Shown: positions 26,629 through 34,736, counted from the stretch's first letter. The stretch is DNA of 64,000 nucleotides from DATFNI01 sp963712305 (GCA_963712305.1 CAVQHI010000002.1:310001-374000), one strand, 5' to 3'. Made by a program: numbers and translations. The notes: generated from the sequence alone by a model not told the origin.

Positions 26629-28163
26629 ACAAGATCCAGGGGTTCGGGTGGATAATTATTGATATTCAGAGCGTGATCATATTTTCGTTTACCATCCAGC
26701 AAAGCCTTAGCACAACTTATTTTCGGTTTAAGTCCCAGAGCTAAGCCTGCTACAATTTTCCCCGCCAGAATGTCGCCATAACCGGTACGTGAGAATATGG
26801 TCGTATCATAAGCTGTCATCAACGTGTGATGCTCTGCTTCTGCGACATACGTCGGCATCCCTTTTGAAACGACGGTAATGCCGTGTTCTTGTGCTAAATT
26901 TTCGGCAATTTGCATTCTTTCAAAATTATCCGCCGCGGCGGATTTCCCGGTAAGCTGCGATAGTTCACCCGGATGCGGTGTTAAGATCCAGGGCGCATCA
27001 CTTTTAATTTTCGGGAAATCATCCTGAGAAAGACACCACAAGCCATCAGCATCAATTACCAAATCCGTAGAAAGCTGACCGACCAGCTTATGCACGAATG
27101 ATACCGTTTCTGAATGCCGTCCCAGACCCGGACCTAATAAGACGGAACCGGGACGATGATCAATCATCTCAAGAATTTGCTTGATGTGTGATGATCTGAA
27201 ATGATAGTCATCCCTGGAACCAACCGTTTCTTTAACCTGGTGAACGAGTGTAGTTTCAAAAACCGGCAATAATCCATGTGGAATGATAACCGTTACCGCA
27301 CCAACTCCCATGCGCCACGCACTTTGCGCTGCAAGTTGGACGGCACCTGTTAGTCCCTCTGATCCGGCAATCAGATAGACCACGCCTGCCTCATATTTAT
27401 GACGTGGATGACGAACTGGTTCCCGTTGCTGATTAAGCCACGACTCATCAATAATAAACCGTTCTGATTTCGGGGAGGCCTCTTTTGGAAATCCGAGGTC
27501 ACAAAAAACAATTTCTCCAGAATAATCAGGTCCTTTACCGATATAGAAACCGGTCTTTAAAGCACCATACGTGCAGGTTTGTTTGGCATGAATACAATTT
27601 CCTAAAACTTCACCGGTATCTGCATGGAGACCTGTTGGTACATCAATAGAATAAACAGGTAGCCCGGAATCATTGGCCCAGTCAACAGCCGTTGTGTACA
27701 TGCCCCGCAAAGCACTTGATAGTCCGGTGCCCAGCAATCCGTCGATGATGAAAGTATAATGTTCTCTATCGATATGATCGGGCTGCCAACCTTCGATTAT
27801 TGAAATAGAGGGATCATCCGGATTGGGATCTGAGTCAATTAATTTCCGAATGTAATCCAGGTTTTTTGTGGTGTCCCCGGATAATTCATCTATGCCGCTT
27901 ACAAAAACCAGGTCAAACCGGAATCCCATACGGTGCAGGTGTCTTGTCACGACAAGGGCATCGCCGGCGTTGTTGCCTTTTCCGCAGAGTACAAGCCCAC
28001 GGCTTTCTGGTTTCAGGTGAGGCAGGATAGCGCTGGCCGTTTTTGCCCCTGCAATCTCCATCAGGGTGAAGGACGGAATACCGAATTTATGTATGGTATA
28101 CGCATCCATTGCCCGGTTTTCTTCGGCTGTACAAACACGAAAGTTATTGGGTATGGAAGACAT
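26625..28163 (-). CDS. nnr: Bifunctional NAD(P)H-hydrate epimerase / ADP-dependent dehydratase
   Basis: This 512-residue fusion repairs damaged NAD(P)HX. The N-terminal YjeF_N epimerase domain (about 1-215) shows the GKGNNAGDALVVTRHL segment. The C-terminal ribokinase-like dehydratase domain (about 235-500) shows LGPGLGRHSETV, ILTPHPGELSQLTG and SRTGYGDILAGK with the catalytic aspartate. A 14-bp palindrome TCCGCCGCGGCGGA at 26929-26942 lies within the dehydratase coding region and encodes SAAAD just after LTGK, which looks like an in-frame small insertion. The order nnr-vanZ is operonic. Confidence 0.93.
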   Translation of the reverse strand: MSSIPNNFRVCTAEENRAMDAYTIHKFGIPSFTLMEIAGAKTASAILPHLKPESRGLVLCGKGNNAGDALVVTRHLHRMGFRFDLVFVSGIDELSGDTTKNLDYIRKLIDSDPNPDDPSISIIEGWQPDHIDREHYTFIIDGLLGTGLSSALRGMYTTAVDWANDSGLPVYSIDVPTGLHADTGEVLGNCIHAKQTCTYGALKTGFYIGKGPDYSGEIVFCDLGFPKEASPKSERFIIDESWLNQQREPVRHPRHKYEAGVVYLIAGSEGLTGAVQLAAQSAWRMGVGAVTVIIPHGLLPVFETTLVHQVKETVGSRDDYHFRSSHIKQILEMIDHRPGSVLLGPGLGRHSETVSFVHKLVGQLSTDLVIDADGLWCLSQDDFPKIKSDAPWILTPHPGELSQLTGKSAAADNFERMQIAENLAQEHGITVVSKGMPTYVAEAEHHTLMTAYDTTIFSRTGYGDILAGKIVAGLALGLKPKISCAKALLDGKRKYDHALNINNYPPEPLDLV

Positions 28164-28263
28164 AAAATATAAGTGCCTAAAGTACTTCGAGTGCCTAAAG
28201 TACTTAGAAGTTGTGTTTAGGTTGCTAGTTCAACTCCAGATACTTCAGGCACCATAATTTTTG

Positions 28264-29733
28264 TTAATAAGCTCGCGCGAATATTACACGTTGCTTCGAT
28301 GGCTTCCCGGTGACCATACATTTCCCCTCTTCTTTATTCCCTTCCAGGGGGATGCACCGGATGGTTGCCTTTGTCTCTTCTTTAATGCGGGCTTCGGTTT
28401 CCGGGGTTCCATCCCAGTGGGCATAAATGAATCCACCTTTCTCATCGAGGATTTTTTTGAACTCCTCGTAATCGTCAACTTCGTACGTATGCTCTTCGCG
28501 ATATGTGAGTGCGCGTTCGTACAGATTTTCCTGGATGTTAACCAAGAGGGAGAGAACTCGCTTCCCAATCTCTTCGCTGCTCACAATTTCCTTGGTCAGG
28601 GTATCGCGGCGTGCAATTTCCACGTTTCCATTTTCAACATCACGCGGTCCGACAGCAAGTCGCACGGGAACGCCTTCTACCTCGTGCTGGGCAAATTTCC
28701 AGCCCGGTTTGTATTGGTCCCTGTCGTCCATTTTGAAACGAACACCTGCCGCGCGCAATTCTTTCTGGATCCGCTCGCAGTACTCCAATACTTTTTCACG
28801 TTGCTCATCACTTCTCCAGATAGGTACAATAACAGCCTGAACAGGAGCTAACTTGGGAGGGAGGACGAGGCCGTTGTCATCGGAGTGGGTCATGATAAGA
28901 CCGCCGATAAGTCGCGTCGATACGCCCCAGCTGGTTGCCCAGACGCTTTTCAACTGGCCGTCTTTATCCTGGAAGGTCACATCAAAAGCCTTTGCAAAAT
29001 TTTGACCGAGAAAGTGTGATGTTCCTGCCTGCAATGCTTTGCCGTCCTGCATGAGCGCTTCGATGCAGTATGTTTCCTCCGCGCCTGCAAAACGTTCGGA
29101 TTCGGTTTTGACGCCGGTTAATACCGGTACAGCCATAAACTCTTCTGCAAATCTGCGGTAAACGTTGAGCATCTTGATCGTTTCGTCAACAGCCTCCTGG
29201 CGGGTGGCATGGGCCGTATGGCCTTCCTGCCACAGAAATTCCATGGTGCGCAGAAAGAGGCGCGTGCGCATTTCCCAGCGAACAACGTTGGCCCATTGGT
29301 TGATGAGGAGCGGGAGATCGCGGTACGACTGGATCCAGTTACGATAGGTGTCCCATATAATAGTCTCGGAAGTGGGACGTACGATCAGTTCTTCCTCAAG
29401 TTTCGATTCGGGATCTACGATCACCCCGTCATCAGAAGCCTTTAACCGGCTATGTGTGATAACCGCACATTCCTTGGCAAAACCTTCGACGTGTTTGGCC
29501 TCTTTAGATAAAAATGACTTCGGGATAAACAGCGGGAAATAAGCATTCTGATGCCCGGTCTCCTTAAACATGACATCCAGTTCATGCTGCATATTTTCCC
29601 AAAGGGCATATCCGTTCGGTTTAATAATCATGCAGCCACGTACCGGCGAATGCTCGGCAAGGCTGGCTTCTTTGACAACATCCAGATACCACTGTGAATA
29701 ATCCTTATCGCGCTTTGTTATTTTCTCGGCCAT
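28264..29733 (-). CDS. proS: Proline--tRNA ligase (archaeal/eukaryotic-type ProS)
   Basis: This 489-residue class II synthetase charges tRNA-Pro. It belongs to the shorter ProS type 3 without the editing insertion. It has the N-terminus SQWYLDVVKEASLAEHSPVR, motif 2 VVRWEMRTRLFLRTMEFLWQ, and an anticodon-binding plus C-terminal zinc-like domain ending RVIFARAY. The gene stands alone. Direct repeats of AGTGCCTAAAGTACTT lie in the short gap between it and nnr. Confidence 0.96.
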   Translation of the reverse strand: MAEKITKRDKDYSQWYLDVVKEASLAEHSPVRGCMIIKPNGYALWENMQHELDVMFKETGHQNAYFPLFIPKSFLSKEAKHVEGFAKECAVITHSRLKASDDGVIVDPESKLEEELIVRPTSETIIWDTYRNWIQSYRDLPLLINQWANVVRWEMRTRLFLRTMEFLWQEGHTAHATRQEAVDETIKMLNVYRRFAEEFMAVPVLTGVKTESERFAGAEETYCIEALMQDGKALQAGTSHFLGQNFAKAFDVTFQDKDGQLKSVWATSWGVSTRLIGGLIMTHSDDNGLVLPPKLAPVQAVIVPIWRSDEQREKVLEYCERIQKELRAAGVRFKMDDRDQYKPGWKFAQHEVEGVPVRLAVGPRDVENGNVEIARRDTLTKEIVSSEEIGKRVLSLLVNIQENLYERALTYREEHTYEVDDYEEFKKILDEKGGFIYAHWDGTPETEARIKEETKATIRCIPLEGNKEEGKCMVTGKPSKQRVIFARAY

Positions 29734-30141
29734 GAATACGTCGGTTATTATTGTTGAGAAATTGAATAAAACAGGTGTGTCAGAACGGGGTGATAAAGCT
29801 ATCTGACTTAGAAAGCCAAAGATAAGCTGAAAATAGGCTCTTCAAAAATCGGTTTACATGTTTCTATTCTGAAAAATAATGATGCTCGTCAAAAATACGA
29901 TTTACGTGCGAAATATAATGACATCTAAAAGGTTAGTGTGTTTGAGTAATGATGACTGGAACGACAGTGATCTTTCAAAAATTTGTAATTTGAGCTGAAT
30001 CAACTAATGTTTGGTCGTCGATTTTCGTTTTGAAGGACACAGCACCTTCAGTGTTTAATAAAGTAGATGCATGCCCTGTTTTTTTGTGTACAGGGTTCCT
30101 ATATTTGTTGCCCTGCTAAATGCAGGACATAATTAGAAGAT
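29734..30141. other. Intergenic stretch upstream of tRNA-Met
   Basis: About 400 AT-rich bases lie between proS and the tRNA on divergent strands. The region should hold promoters for both, but I see no convincing motif, ORF or hairpin. Confidence 0.4.
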
Positions 30142-30215
30142 GGCGTGGTAGCTCAGGTGGTTAGAGCGTCGGATTCATAACCCGGAGGTCGAGGGTTCAA
30201 GTCCCTCCCACGCTA
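30142..30215 (+). tRNA. tRNA-Met (anticodon CAT)
   Basis: A 74-nt cloverleaf is visible: acceptor GGCGTGG/CCACGCT, D arm GCTC...GAGC, anticodon loop TTCATAA (CAT), variable AGGTC and T arm GAGGG/CCCTC with TTCAAGT. There is a G-U pair at 1:72 and an A-C mismatch at 31:39, so the stem is slightly weakened. It lacks initiator features. An Ile2 (lysidine) identity cannot be wholly excluded. Confidence 0.85.
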
Positions 30216-30240
30216 CATAAAGAGTAAGTTAGGAAAAGTG

Positions 30241-30476
30241 CTGCCGTGCATCTGGTAGTCCCGATGAATCGGAAAGCGTCGGATTCTTATCCCGAAGGCT
30301 TTCGGGACGAGGGTTCAAGTCCCTCCCACGCTACACAAAGAGTAAGTTAGGAAAAGTGCTGCCGTGCATCTGGTAGTCCCGATGAATCGGGAAGCGTCGG
30401 AGTCCTATCCCGAAGGCTTTCGGGACGAGGGTTCAAGTCCCTCCCACGCTACACAAAGAGTAAATTAAGGAAAGGA
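30241..30476 (+). repeat. Two 118-bp tandem tRNA-like repeats
   Basis: Two tandem units (30241-30358 and 30359-30476) each end with an intact T arm and acceptor 3' strand copied from the upstream tRNA-Met, including the following AAAGAGTAAGTTAGG spacer. The D-arm position holds a TCCCGATGAATCGG(G)A hairpin. The anticodon-arm position reads TCGGATTCTTATCCCGA in the first unit and TCGGAGTCCTATCCCGA in the second, followed by another hairpin AAGGCTTTCGGGA. The acceptor 5' strand is not complementary, so these are not normal tRNAs. Confidence 0.8.
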
Positions 30477-30489
30477 TTGCCATCCACTA

Positions 30490-30513
30490 GGTAGCTCAGG
30501 TGGTTAGGGCACC
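30490..30513 (+). pseudogene. Fragment of tRNA 5' half
   Basis: GGTAGCTCAGGTGGTTAGGG matches the D-arm region of the tRNA-Met at 30142, but the sequence breaks off after CACC and continues as protein-coding sequence copied from the gene at 30808. The matching 3' end of a tRNA appears only at 32287-32297. Confidence 0.65.
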
Positions 30514-30663
30514 GGCGCCCACTACATTATGATGAAATGCACGGTCCCGGATTTCAAGATCACCCCGCTCTGGCCGGATCTGCCCGACTCGGTACCCAAA
30601 TTCCCGCCCCTGTCCACCCAGCACCCGATTGATCTGTACTCGATTGTGCAGCAGAACAAGTGA
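30514..30663 (+). pseudogene. Duplicated 3' end of the PD40 lipoprotein gene
   Basis: Forty-nine codons and a TGA closely copy the end of the gene at 30808-31899 (GAHYIMMKCTVPDFKITPLW to YSIVQQNK), with a handful of base changes, several of them synonymous. The downstream AGGGAGCCTATTTTCC is duplicated as well. There is no start and no upstream domain, so this is a partial duplication fused to tRNA-like sequence. Confidence 0.85.
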
Positions 30664-30807
30664 GAGGGAGCCTATTTTCCCCCTTAATAAAGGGGGCGAA
30701 GGGGGTTGTCACCCAGCGAAAGTATCATATCCATATCCTTAGAGTTTTATAAAAACTCGTCCGATCATGCGATAGGAATCAAATAGAGTGATCCTTATCT
30801 TTTATCC

Positions 30808-31899
30808 ATGGAGAGATTGAGAGGCATACTATTCCTGACGCTATTCCTGGCTGTCGTTTCCTGCCAGCATACCCCGGTCACCCCCAAGCCACCGGTAGAA
30901 GAGGAGCCGTATTTTAAACCAGGGGAATACGGCGGCAATGCCATATCAGGTACCGACTGGATTACCAGCACCTTCCCTAGCCCCGACTTGCAAAAAATCG
31001 CCTTGGTTCGTTACTGGACGCCCGGCAGGATAGGGGCAGACCCAACAGAACAGCTATGGATTGTAAATAAAGATGGGAGCGATCCACAGTTGATCGCAAC
31101 TGGAAGTGCCGCAGTGAGTTGGTCATATGATGGTAGGGAAATTGCTTTTTCCTATGCCTTAACTCCATATTTATATGTATTTGTCGTCGATTTAGATATC
31201 ATGGAAGCCAGACAGTTAAACGGAAAAAAAGATCAGTATTTCGACAAGTCGACAGTCTCACAACCCTTTTGGTTTCGGGATGGGAACCGGCTGTTAGTAT
31301 CCGTTGTTGAAGGAGCTTATCAACAATCATATGAGCGTGGCTTTTATATTATGAACCTGAAAACGGATAGTGTTCAGGGTCCCTTGGTATCGGTTACCGC
31401 GGAGGGACAACTTGGAGACAACGAAAAATATATAACAGGTATCAAATATACTTCTCAGACTGATACTATGAGTGGTAATTATATCCGGTATGATTTTGCG
31501 ACCGGACAATGGCACTGGATTACCCATATAACCGATGAGACGGTCAAACGATATCCGATTTATTTGTCACCAAGTCCAACCTCAGCTACGATTGTGTATT
31601 CCAGAATGATAGACAATGCTCCCCAAATTTTTGTCACCGATTCCAGCGGCACGAATGTACGCCAACTTACTAAGCTTGGGGGAGAGTACCCAAACTGGAG
31701 CCCGGACGGCAGTTACTTCACCTTCAGCCGGGATATCCACAAAGGAGACGGCGCCCACTATATCATGATGAAATGCACGGTCCCGGATTTCAAGATCACT
31801 CCGCTCTGGCCGAACCTGCCCGACTCGGTGCCGAAGTTTCCGCCCCTATCCACCCAGCACCCGATCGATCTGTACTCGATTGTGCAGCAGAACAAGTGA
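30808..31899 (+). CDS. PD40/TolB-like beta-propeller lipoprotein
   Basis: This 363-residue protein has a lipoprotein signal with lipobox LAVVSC at about residues 14-19. Propeller repeats follow that resemble WD40-like PD40 units: TEQLWIVNKDGSDPQLIATG, AVSWSYDGREIAFSYA and QIFVTDSSGTNVRQLTKLGG with PNWSPDGSYFTFSR. Such proteins are surface or periplasmic binding propellers; the ligand is unknown. It lies between a tRNA 5' fragment and a tRNA 3' fragment, which suggests that the segment was inserted. A related protein is encoded at 63183-64000. Confidence 0.85.
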   Translation: MERLRGILFLTLFLAVVSCQHTPVTPKPPVEEEPYFKPGEYGGNAISGTDWITSTFPSPDLQKIALVRYWTPGRIGADPTEQLWIVNKDGSDPQLIATGSAAVSWSYDGREIAFSYALTPYLYVFVVDLDIMEARQLNGKKDQYFDKSTVSQPFWFRDGNRLLVSVVEGAYQQSYERGFYIMNLKTDSVQGPLVSVTAEGQLGDNEKYITGIKYTSQTDTMSGNYIRYDFATGQWHWITHITDETVKRYPIYLSPSPTSATIVYSRMIDNAPQIFVTDSSGTNVRQLTKLGGEYPNWSPDGSYFTFSRDIHKGDGAHYIMMKCTVPDFKITPLWPNLPDSVPKFPPLSTQHPIDLYSIVQQNK

Positions 31900-32286
31900 A
31901 AAGGAGCCTATTTTCCACCTTAAAAAACAACTTGTCCCGATCCCGATCCCGATGCATCGGGGCGGGAGGGCGAAGGGGGTTGTCTAAAAGTGTAACAACA
32001 GGCATTCCGCGTCAGGCAGGAGACTTACGATAAATAACATATCTGACAACCCCGAAGTTTCAGAAAGGAATCTACCTTGGCTGCGATCCTCACATAGGTT
32101 CAATACCCTTTCAAGCGTTTTTCGACAGGTTAGATTTCTCCACAAGGTCGAAATGACATTGGGGAAGACCATCGCATTTGTATTGAATCCGTATCTCGAA
32201 CTTATGTTAATTAGAATCAATTCAGAAAATTATAGGCTTGTTTAATCGTTGAATGGTATGCTGTTTCAATCCTTCTTGTATTACTA
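31900..32286. other. Intergenic stretch with small repeats
   Basis: This gap contains a repeated CCCGAT tract ending in the hairpin CCCGATGCATCGGG near 31941-31961. Further on lies a degenerate palindromic element with GTTAGATTTCTCCACAAGGTCGAAATGACA-like content at about 32120-32155. No gene is seen. Confidence 0.45.
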
Positions 32287-32297
32287 CCCACGCTACA
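32287..32297 (+). repeat. tRNA 3'-end direct repeat
   Basis: CCCACGCTACA repeats the 3' end of tRNA-Met (30207-30217) and of both tandem units. It lies directly before a terminator, as a tRNA 3' end would. It may be the far end of a tRNA split by the inserted PD40 gene. Confidence 0.65.
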
Positions 32298-32303
32298 ACA
32301 TGT

Positions 32304-32343
32304 AAAGCCATAATGTGTGTATTCTATCGTATGGCTTTTTTTA
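32304..32343 (+). terminator. Intrinsic terminator after tRNA remnant
   Basis: AAAGCCATA pairs with TATGGCTTT and is followed by a T-run. It probably terminated the original tRNA transcript and now insulates the hydrogenase promoter from upstream. Confidence 0.75.
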
Positions 32344-32375
32344 TGAGGCATGATTATTAGATAACAAATTATTTA

Positions 32376-32391
32376 AAGACTTATTTGTCTT
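32376..32391. promoter_or_regulatory. Dyad AAGA-N8-TCTT, hydrogenase site 1
   Basis: AAGACTTATTTGTCTT is a symmetric 16-mer flanked by ATTTA and AAAT, extending the dyad. The same architecture occurs at 32475-32490 and, upstream of hypC, at 45616-45631. It is a candidate operator for the hydrogenase genes. Confidence 0.5.
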
Positions 32392-32474
32392 AAATATGTT
32401 TTATTGTTAATATGGACGTAGAGTAAATAGCTAATTATTAGTTAATATATAAAAGTAGTTTTTTAATCTTATTT

Positions 32475-32490
32475 AAGACATTAAACTCTT
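32475..32490. promoter_or_regulatory. Dyad AAGA-N8-TCTT, hydrogenase site 2
   Basis: AAGACATTAAACTCTT lies four bases before a TTGACA hexamer. Including the five bases that follow, it matches the inverted site upstream of hypC at 19 of 21 positions and has the same orientation relative to transcription. The position is typical of an activator site next to a -35 element. Confidence 0.55.
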
Positions 32491-32493
32491 TAA

Positions 32494-32522
32494 TTGACAA
32501 ACTGAATATTTATTGTTGATAT
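32494..32522 (+). promoter_or_regulatory. Possible hydB promoter
   Basis: TTGACA at 32494-32499 is followed after 17 bases by TGATAT. The -10 match is weak, and Bacteroidota promoters often deviate, so this is tentative. Confidence 0.3.
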
Positions 32523-32551
32523 CTGCAGGGCATTATGAGAGTACCCTGCAG
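32523..32551 (+). promoter_or_regulatory. Leader hairpin CTGCAGGG...CCCTGCAG
   Basis: Perfect 8-bp arms (32523-32530 and 32544-32551) enclose 13 bases. The structure lies 24 bp before the hydB start codon and would be at the very 5' end of the transcript if the promoter above is right. Confidence 0.5.
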
Positions 32552-32575
32552 CCTCTTAACGTCTGGAGTTATAAT

Positions 32576-33739
32576 ATGACTAAACTCGAAACGGGCAACC
32601 GGGTCATCATTCAGGCGGATGATCTGGGGCGGCTTTTGAAGGAACTGAAACGCAAATCTTACACGACGATCGGTCCTACGCTTCAGGAGAACGCTATTAT
32701 TTATGATGAGATTCACGATGTTGATGATCTGCCTGTCGGCTGGACGGAGGAACAGGAAAAAGGTCACTATCGTCTGAGAAAAAGAAAGGATGGAGCCCTC
32801 TTTGGTTTTAACGTCGGACCGCATAGCTGGAAGAAATTTTTGAGTCCGCCTGAAGTTCGTCTGTGGAGTGCAACGCGCTCTAAAAATGGCTTTGATATTT
32901 TGGATAAAGATCGTGAAATACCAAAATACGCATTCATCGGTGTGCGCTCGTGCGATCTAAGTGCCATTCATATCCTGGATAAAGTGTTCCTTGAGAGTGG
33001 CTATCAAGATAAAATTTATGGCGAACGCCGCAAAGATAACTTCATCATAGCTGTTAACTGTACCGAGGCGGGAGGTACCTGTTTCTGTGCGTCGATGGGT
33101 ACAGGTCCCAAAAGCCAACAGGGATTCGATCTCGCCCTTACCGAAGTGATTACCGATGACGATCACTATTTCGTCACCGAAATTGGTTCGGAAGAAGGAA
33201 GCGAGTTGATGAAAGCAGTGCACTGGGAGATAGCCGGTCCCGATACGGTGCATATTGCGGACGAGTTGGTGGAGAAGGCAGCGCTTTCAATGGGACGAAA
33301 ACTCGATACCGACCGCCTGCGCGACCTGTTATTCTCGAATTATAAGCATCGTGAATGGGAAGAAGTGGCCGATCGGTGCCTGAGTTGTGCTAACTGCACG
33401 ATGGTTTGTCCTACTTGTTTTTGTCATACGGTCGAAGAGACCACTGACCTGGATGGAGATCATGCCGAAAGGTGGAGGATTTGGGATTCCTGCTTTACGC
33501 TTGGTTTTTCGTATATCCACGGCGGAAGTGTACGTAAGACCACGCTCTCGAGGTATCGCCAGTGGGCGACACACAAGCTGGCTTCGTGGCAGGATCAGTT
33601 TGGAACCTTCGGATGTGTAGGATGCGGCCGGTGCATCACCTGGTGTCCGGTCGGCATCGATATTACGGAAATAGCGGAAGCTATTCGAAGTGACAGTGAA
33701 CTCCCTGAGAATAAAGTCCCGATGCCTCGGGATCATTAA
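32576..33739 (+). CDS. hydB: NAD(P)-linked [NiFe] hydrogenase (sulfhydrogenase) beta subunit, iron-sulfur
   Basis: This 387-residue iron-sulfur subunit of group 3b hydrogenase links the hydrogenase module to the flavin subunit. Two [4Fe-4S] motifs are visible in the C-terminal third: CLSCANCTMVCPTCFC and CVGCGRCITWCPVGI. The ATG at 32576 is used, with TGGAG nine bases upstream; a longer frame from 32513 runs through the leader hairpin. The gene order hydB-hydG-hydD-hydA matches archaeal sulfhydrogenases. The last seven residues and stop are encoded by a palindrome TCCCGATGCCTCGGGA (33717-33732), so the C-terminus looks altered by a small repeat. Confidence 0.92.
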   Translation: MTKLETGNRVIIQADDLGRLLKELKRKSYTTIGPTLQENAIIYDEIHDVDDLPVGWTEEQEKGHYRLRKRKDGALFGFNVGPHSWKKFLSPPEVRLWSATRSKNGFDILDKDREIPKYAFIGVRSCDLSAIHILDKVFLESGYQDKIYGERRKDNFIIAVNCTEAGGTCFCASMGTGPKSQQGFDLALTEVITDDDHYFVTEIGSEEGSELMKAVHWEIAGPDTVHIADELVEKAALSMGRKLDTDRLRDLLFSNYKHREWEEVADRCLSCANCTMVCPTCFCHTVEETTDLDGDHAERWRIWDSCFTLGFSYIHGGSVRKTTLSRYRQWATHKLASWQDQFGTFGCVGCGRCITWCPVGIDITEIAEAIRSDSELPENKVPMPRDH

Positions 33740-33751
33740 AACAATAATACC

Positions 33752-34213
33752 ATGGAAAACCTGGAAAAGATCTTATCAGATCATCCCTTTTTTAAAGACA
33801 TGAAGACAGAGTATCTGAATCTGATTGTCGGATGCGCGTCAAATGTCAGATTCAATGAGGATGAAGTCATTTTCAGTGAAGGTGAAGAAGCAAACAAATT
33901 CTATGTCATCCGTGAAGGATCTGTAGCCCTTGATATTCACGATCCGGGCAGCGGAAAAATTACCATAGATACACTCGAAGACGGAGAGGTTTTGGGATGG
34001 TCGTGGTTAGTCCCGCCTTATTACTGGCGGCTCGATGCTCATGCTATCATGAAAACCCGGGCAATCGCTCTGGATGGAAAATGCTTGCGAAACAAGTGTG
34101 AGATGGATCATGATCTGGGATATGAACTGTTGAAACGGTTCACCCTTATTGTTGAACAACGTTTACAATCAACACGCTTACAGTTGTTAGATGTGTATGG
34201 AACACGAGTATAG
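33752..34213 (+). CDS. Cyclic nucleotide-binding domain protein
   Basis: This 153-residue protein is one cNMP-binding domain of the CRP/FNR fold. It starts HPFFKDMKTEYLNLIVGCAS and contains FSEGEEANKFYVIREGSVAL and the phosphate-cassette-like region GEVLGWSWLVPPYYWRLDAH. No DNA-binding helix-turn-helix follows, unlike in CRP. It begins 12 bp after hydB, inside the hydrogenase operon, a placement common in bacterial group 3b operons. It may regulate or stabilise the enzyme; the ligand is unknown. Confidence 0.85.
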   Translation: MENLEKILSDHPFFKDMKTEYLNLIVGCASNVRFNEDEVIFSEGEEANKFYVIREGSVALDIHDPGSGKITIDTLEDGEVLGWSWLVPPYYWRLDAHAIMKTRAIALDGKCLRNKCEMDHDLGYELLKRFTLIVEQRLQSTRLQLLDVYGTRV

Positions 34214-34293
34214 AAAGGAAAATAGGAGGATGGGAAGTTAGGAAGATAAGTGGATCTTGAAGTTGATTCATAGGATCGTGAGGGATATTTGGG

Positions 34294-34677
34294 CTAAAAG
34301 CAAAATTTATCCGCATTCTTTTCCATTGAATTCAACATCGCCAGAATTTTTTCATATTCAGAATCCAATTCATTAAAAATTCTTTGATCTATATATCCAC
34401 ATGCAATTGAGAATTCAAGCCAACACTGGGTCTCCGAAGCTTCTTGCATCGAATCGGTCAACTTATTGCGAAAAACAGCTTGATATTTCCTTTTTCTCCA
34501 GGCTTCAGCAATATTTGAACATACTGATCTGGATGCTCTTCTAATTTGATCTGTCAGAGAAAATTTTTCTTCAGATGGAAAGTTTTTGGTGATCTCGAAA
34601 ATTCTCATAGCTGCTTTAAATGCAAATTGATAAACTTCTAAATCTCTATAATGCTTTATGTTCTTTTTCTTCCCCAT
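34294..34677 (-). CDS. Four-helix bundle (23S rRNA intervening-sequence-type) protein
   Basis: This 127-residue protein has the S23/IVP-like four-helix fold: HYRDLEVYQFAFKAAMRIFE at the start, FSLTDQIRRASRSVCSNIAE in the middle and a final long helix. The start at 34677 gives the usual N-terminus; an in-frame extension to 34716 is possible. The gene lies antisense within the hydrogenase operon, between the cNMP-binding gene and hydG, so it is an insertion that cuts the operon's continuity. Members are often found in rRNA intervening sequences or as orphan genes. The function is unknown. Confidence 0.85.
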   Translation of the reverse strand: MGKKKNIKHYRDLEVYQFAFKAAMRIFEITKNFPSEEKFSLTDQIRRASRSVCSNIAEAWRKRKYQAVFRNKLTDSMQEASETQCWLEFSIACGYIDQRIFNELDSEYEKILAMLNSMEKNADKFCF

Positions 34678-34736
34678 GTTCTCAGCTTCCAAACTTCCCA
34701 TCTTCTTTCTAATCAATTTGATACTACAATAATCCT

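Noticed and set aside
28261..28851. 196-codon plus-strand frame
   Set aside because: It is antisense to the 3' part of proS; the synthetase motifs decide the strand.
30241..30476. CRISPR array
   Set aside because: There are only two units of 118 bp, without short direct repeats and unique spacers, and no cas genes; the units are tRNA-derived.
30241..30476. Functional tRNA-Lys(CTT) and tRNA-Arg(CCT) genes
   Set aside because: The T arms are intact, but the 5' acceptor strand cannot pair with the 3' strand and the D arm is replaced.
30142..32343. Integrated prophage or ICE at the tRNA-Met gene
   Set aside because: The direct repeats resemble attachment sites, but there is no integrase, phage or conjugation gene and the segment is only about 2 kb.
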